A DNA stretch of 64,000 bases from Cycas panzhihuaensis (lineage: Eukaryota; Cycadophyta): the NCBI GenBank assembly GCA_023213395.1, contig CM041465.1:170693741-170757740 (forward strand). Direction: 5' to 3'. Shown piece after piece: positions 61,650 to 64,000 of the stretch. The notes beneath the pieces are model-generated. The model searched no databases, was not told the origin of the DNA, and was given only the letters and a program-made list of their open reading frames with translations. The translations under genes and the position numbers were made by a program. The stretch's first letter is position 1, and every line of letters starts with the position of its first letter.

Positions 61650-63030
61650 TGAAACATTCTAAGATATTGTGGGTTACTCCAAGTTATGACATCATAACTA
61701 TTTATTTCAAAGCAAGGATTATCTATCGATATTATATGCCATCGGGATTGGTATTGGCAGATATTTCACCTACTTAACATTGGTGATATTATGACCACTG
61801 GAATGGTTGTTCATTAGATTCTAAGGGTACTATATAGTGGGACACCATCAAAGTTAGTGACCTTACCTAACACAGAGAATGGCCATTGTGTAGTTGCATC
61901 ATTCTTCTATGGTTAAGGACACTAAGATCGATGGGGAGGGAGTGTGAGGAGGATGTTGACTTTAGGGATTCCATGAGTCTATAAGTCGATAGTATATACC
62001 ATTCTATTATGGGTATCTAAGTGATAGAACTATTGGGCGGTCCTTTGAGGATAGGTGGAGGTGGTGAGAAGATGCTAAGATGGTGAGCATCTGGATTGGG
62101 CCACCCTGATCAAGGCCAACCTTAGGATGTATCTAGACCGGATTAAGGTATTTAGGCAAGGGGGATTTTCTTATTATACTTAGCTCTAGTGCTAGTTTTG
62201 TGACCATTTTAGAAGAGTAGAATTGAGGAAAAGTCCCCAACTAGTGGTTGATATGGACCCTTCGGTTCATAGGTGGCCCATAAGGTTTTGGAGTTTGGAA
62301 GGGACAAAGCAATTCAGTTAGAGCATGTTCACTATAGTACTTAAATAATTGGGGATGGATGACTATATTTCTAATCCATATAGGAAGGTGTAGTGGGATA
62401 CAAATAAGGAGGAGGAGAAGCCAGAGTAGGCAGGTGGAAAGGAGGGTGGTAGGGAGGGAGGGCCAGCTAAGGAGGGAGAGGTTGGGAGTGGAGAAGAGGA
62501 GGTGAGAACCTATGAGGGTGAGGTAGAAAAACATGATGATGGTATAAATCTCAACTTATCCCTTTTCCCTTTAAGCATAGCAATTGATATAGATTTCATT
62601 TTTTGTTTAGATGAGTTTTGATTTAATATGATATTATGATGACTGATTATTATGTTATTTTGGATATAGGTAGACACTTCATGCTAGAGTTTATATGGTA
62701 GATCATCAATGGGTTCTTTCCCATGGTCTATGTAGAAGGGCAACCTCCCATAGTAGACACTAGTGAGCCAACAACTACACGACCATATATGGTTGTCTTT
62801 ATGCCTTTGGTTAGGGTATCAAAGATGTGGATAGCAAAGAGAGGTGAAATGTAAGCTAACATCAAGGAGTTAGAGGGTGGTCAAGGAGGGGCAAGGATAC
62901 TCATGGCTATGTTGCTAATATAGCCAGTTCTAGAAGTTAAGACCAAAATAGCCATTTTAGAGACAAGACTAGTAGATATGATAAGGGAGAGGAACTATGC
63001 AAAGAGACTCCAAGTTAAGGCATAATAAAG
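61650..63030 (+). pseudogene. Second PMD / coiled-coil gene, two exons
   Basis: Plus-strand homologue of the antisense gene in E. Exon 1 (to ~62541), frame-corrected, gives IFHLLNIGDIMTTGMVVHQI corresponding to FHLP..TITLGDIQ in E, then RMYLDRIKVFRQGGFSYYT, FCDHFRRVELRKSPQLVVDM and PSVHRWPIRF, then a Glu/Gly/Lys-rich linker (62400-62530). A GT-AG intron is likely at 62542-62669 (128 nt, ending TTGGATATAG). Exon 2 has MVYVEGQPPIV (EGQPPI at 62735-62752, shared with E) and a coiled-coil (AILETRLVDMIRERNYAKRL). Stops at former Trp/Gln codons. Confidence 0.6.
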
Positions 63031-64000
63031 ATAAAATCATTTAATAGATTAGATGACTAAGAGGACACCACAGAGCTAAAGTCATACACACATGGCTACT
63101 CCCTAGTATAAGACACAAGATGAGGGGAGCGAGGCAGGGACATTATGATGTCCCAAGTCCACTTAAGTACATAGCCCTAAGACACTAAGGAGGGAGGGAC
63201 CATGAGAAAGAGGGGTAGAGACTATAGTTGGACATCTGAAACATCATAGAGCTTAGAAGAGGTAAGTTGGGCCTATAAGGATTAAGAAAAGTGTATTATA
63301 TAGCCCATTAGGTGATTATACACCATTGCAAGGATAATAACTCCCTCGATATGCTTGTTGTACACACATCCATTTTGATGATGATATATAAATTCATGGG
63401 ACCTGACTTGAACTTTCAACATTTGGTTCATACTCATGTTTATTATCACAGATGCATGTTGGTCACATCTAATTACTTAGAATAGAGTTTTGATTACTTG
63501 TGTACTTAATTGATCATGTCTTATGGATGGAATCATGGCACACATATAGAACCAAAAAATATAACCAAAGACTTAATGTAGCATGTGGAACTTATGAGAT
63601 ATAACTGAGGAGAACTAATTTATACTCATGGAGGAGTTTGATGCCCCATGGGGGAAGGTGGCTCTTAGTGGAGTGAATGGCACCATGATGGGCACGGGAT
63701 AAAATCACACCATAAGGGTATAAAACAATGAAAAATTAAACATCATTTATACTCTTTTCAGAGTAAAATGATGGTTTTAGGTCTCACTGAAGCATATGGC
63801 ACCTGATTGGATGCAAAGAAAGAAGCGCCCTATGGGTGCAAAGATAAAGGTAATAAATGATAATAGTTTATATTCATTTCAGAATGAAATAAAATAAAAC
63901 AACAAACAAATGAAGCTTATATAAATAATAAAAGAAAGTAGAGATTTTTTTTTTAGTTGGTTTTATGATCTCTTTTGTTTTTTTGAATAATATTAATAAG
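63031..64000. other. Downstream region without recognised gene
   Basis: Probably 3' UTR and further element sequence after the PMD gene. Two similar ~65 base stretches (about 63709-63773 and 63828-63892, with CATTTATACTCTTTTCAGAG and TTTATATTCATTTCAGAATG) suggest an old duplication. Confidence 0.4.

Noticed and set aside
62241-62534. Minus-strand 97-codon hydrophobic frame
   Set aside because: It is the reverse shadow of the Glu/Gly/Lys-rich linker of the PMD gene on the plus strand.

Overview
This is eukaryotic, almost certainly plant, intergenic DNA from a large repeat-rich genome. The evidence is the element types: Ty1-copia and Ty3-gypsy LTR retrotransposons primed by initiator tRNA-Met (TGGTATCAGAGC), a gypsy element with 3.1 kb LTRs that looks like the Tat/Ogre lineage, and a plant mobile domain (PMD) gene remnant. 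No host gene, tRNA, rRNA or CRISPR is recognisable. Every coding region is broken by stops and frameshifts, and most damage looks like C-to-T / G-to-A decay (W to stop, D to N, E to K, TG LTR ends to TA). The species cannot be fixed from the sequence.

From 1 to 45387 the window is one nested stack of elements, solved here from LTR pairs, priming sites, polypurine tracts, target-site duplications (TSDs) and reading frames that resume after each insert. The outermost element, copia D (+), has its 5' part left of the window; its pieces are 23699-24535 and 43564-45387. Copia A (+, same family, 1-23698) sits in D's integrase. A carries a gag-protease-only gypsy element G1 (-, 5636-9273) and copia B (-, 10460-23034) inside its RNase H. 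B carries a non-coding LTR element H1 (+, 12034-16290) inside its reverse transcriptase. D also carries gypsy E (+, 24536-43563), whose first LTR holds the small copia-like gag-only element C (26447-29408). The deepest chain is D > A > B > H1.

Gypsy E has gag, an aspartic protease, no visible reverse transcriptase or integrase, an antisense spliced PMD/coiled-coil gene with its own TATA box, and an archaeal-type RNase H. After its second LTR it starts again (priming site plus gag) and then jumps to the last ~60 bp of a third LTR, so it is a collapsed tandem dimer.

From 45388 to 52227 there is another copia element of a different lineage (F, -, 46000-51357) and a solo LTR of the same family (51566-52227). 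From 52228 to 58064 there is AT-rich non-coding DNA with a cluster of CCATGG palindromes at 55580-55724. A ~2 kb almost purely alternating purine-pyrimidine array, (TA)n with (CA)n and (TG)n blocks, fills 58065-60040. At about 61650-63030 a second copy of the PMD/coiled-coil gene, on the + strand, shares exon structure and motifs with the antisense gene of E, so the right end probably belongs to another Tat-like element lying on the minus strand.
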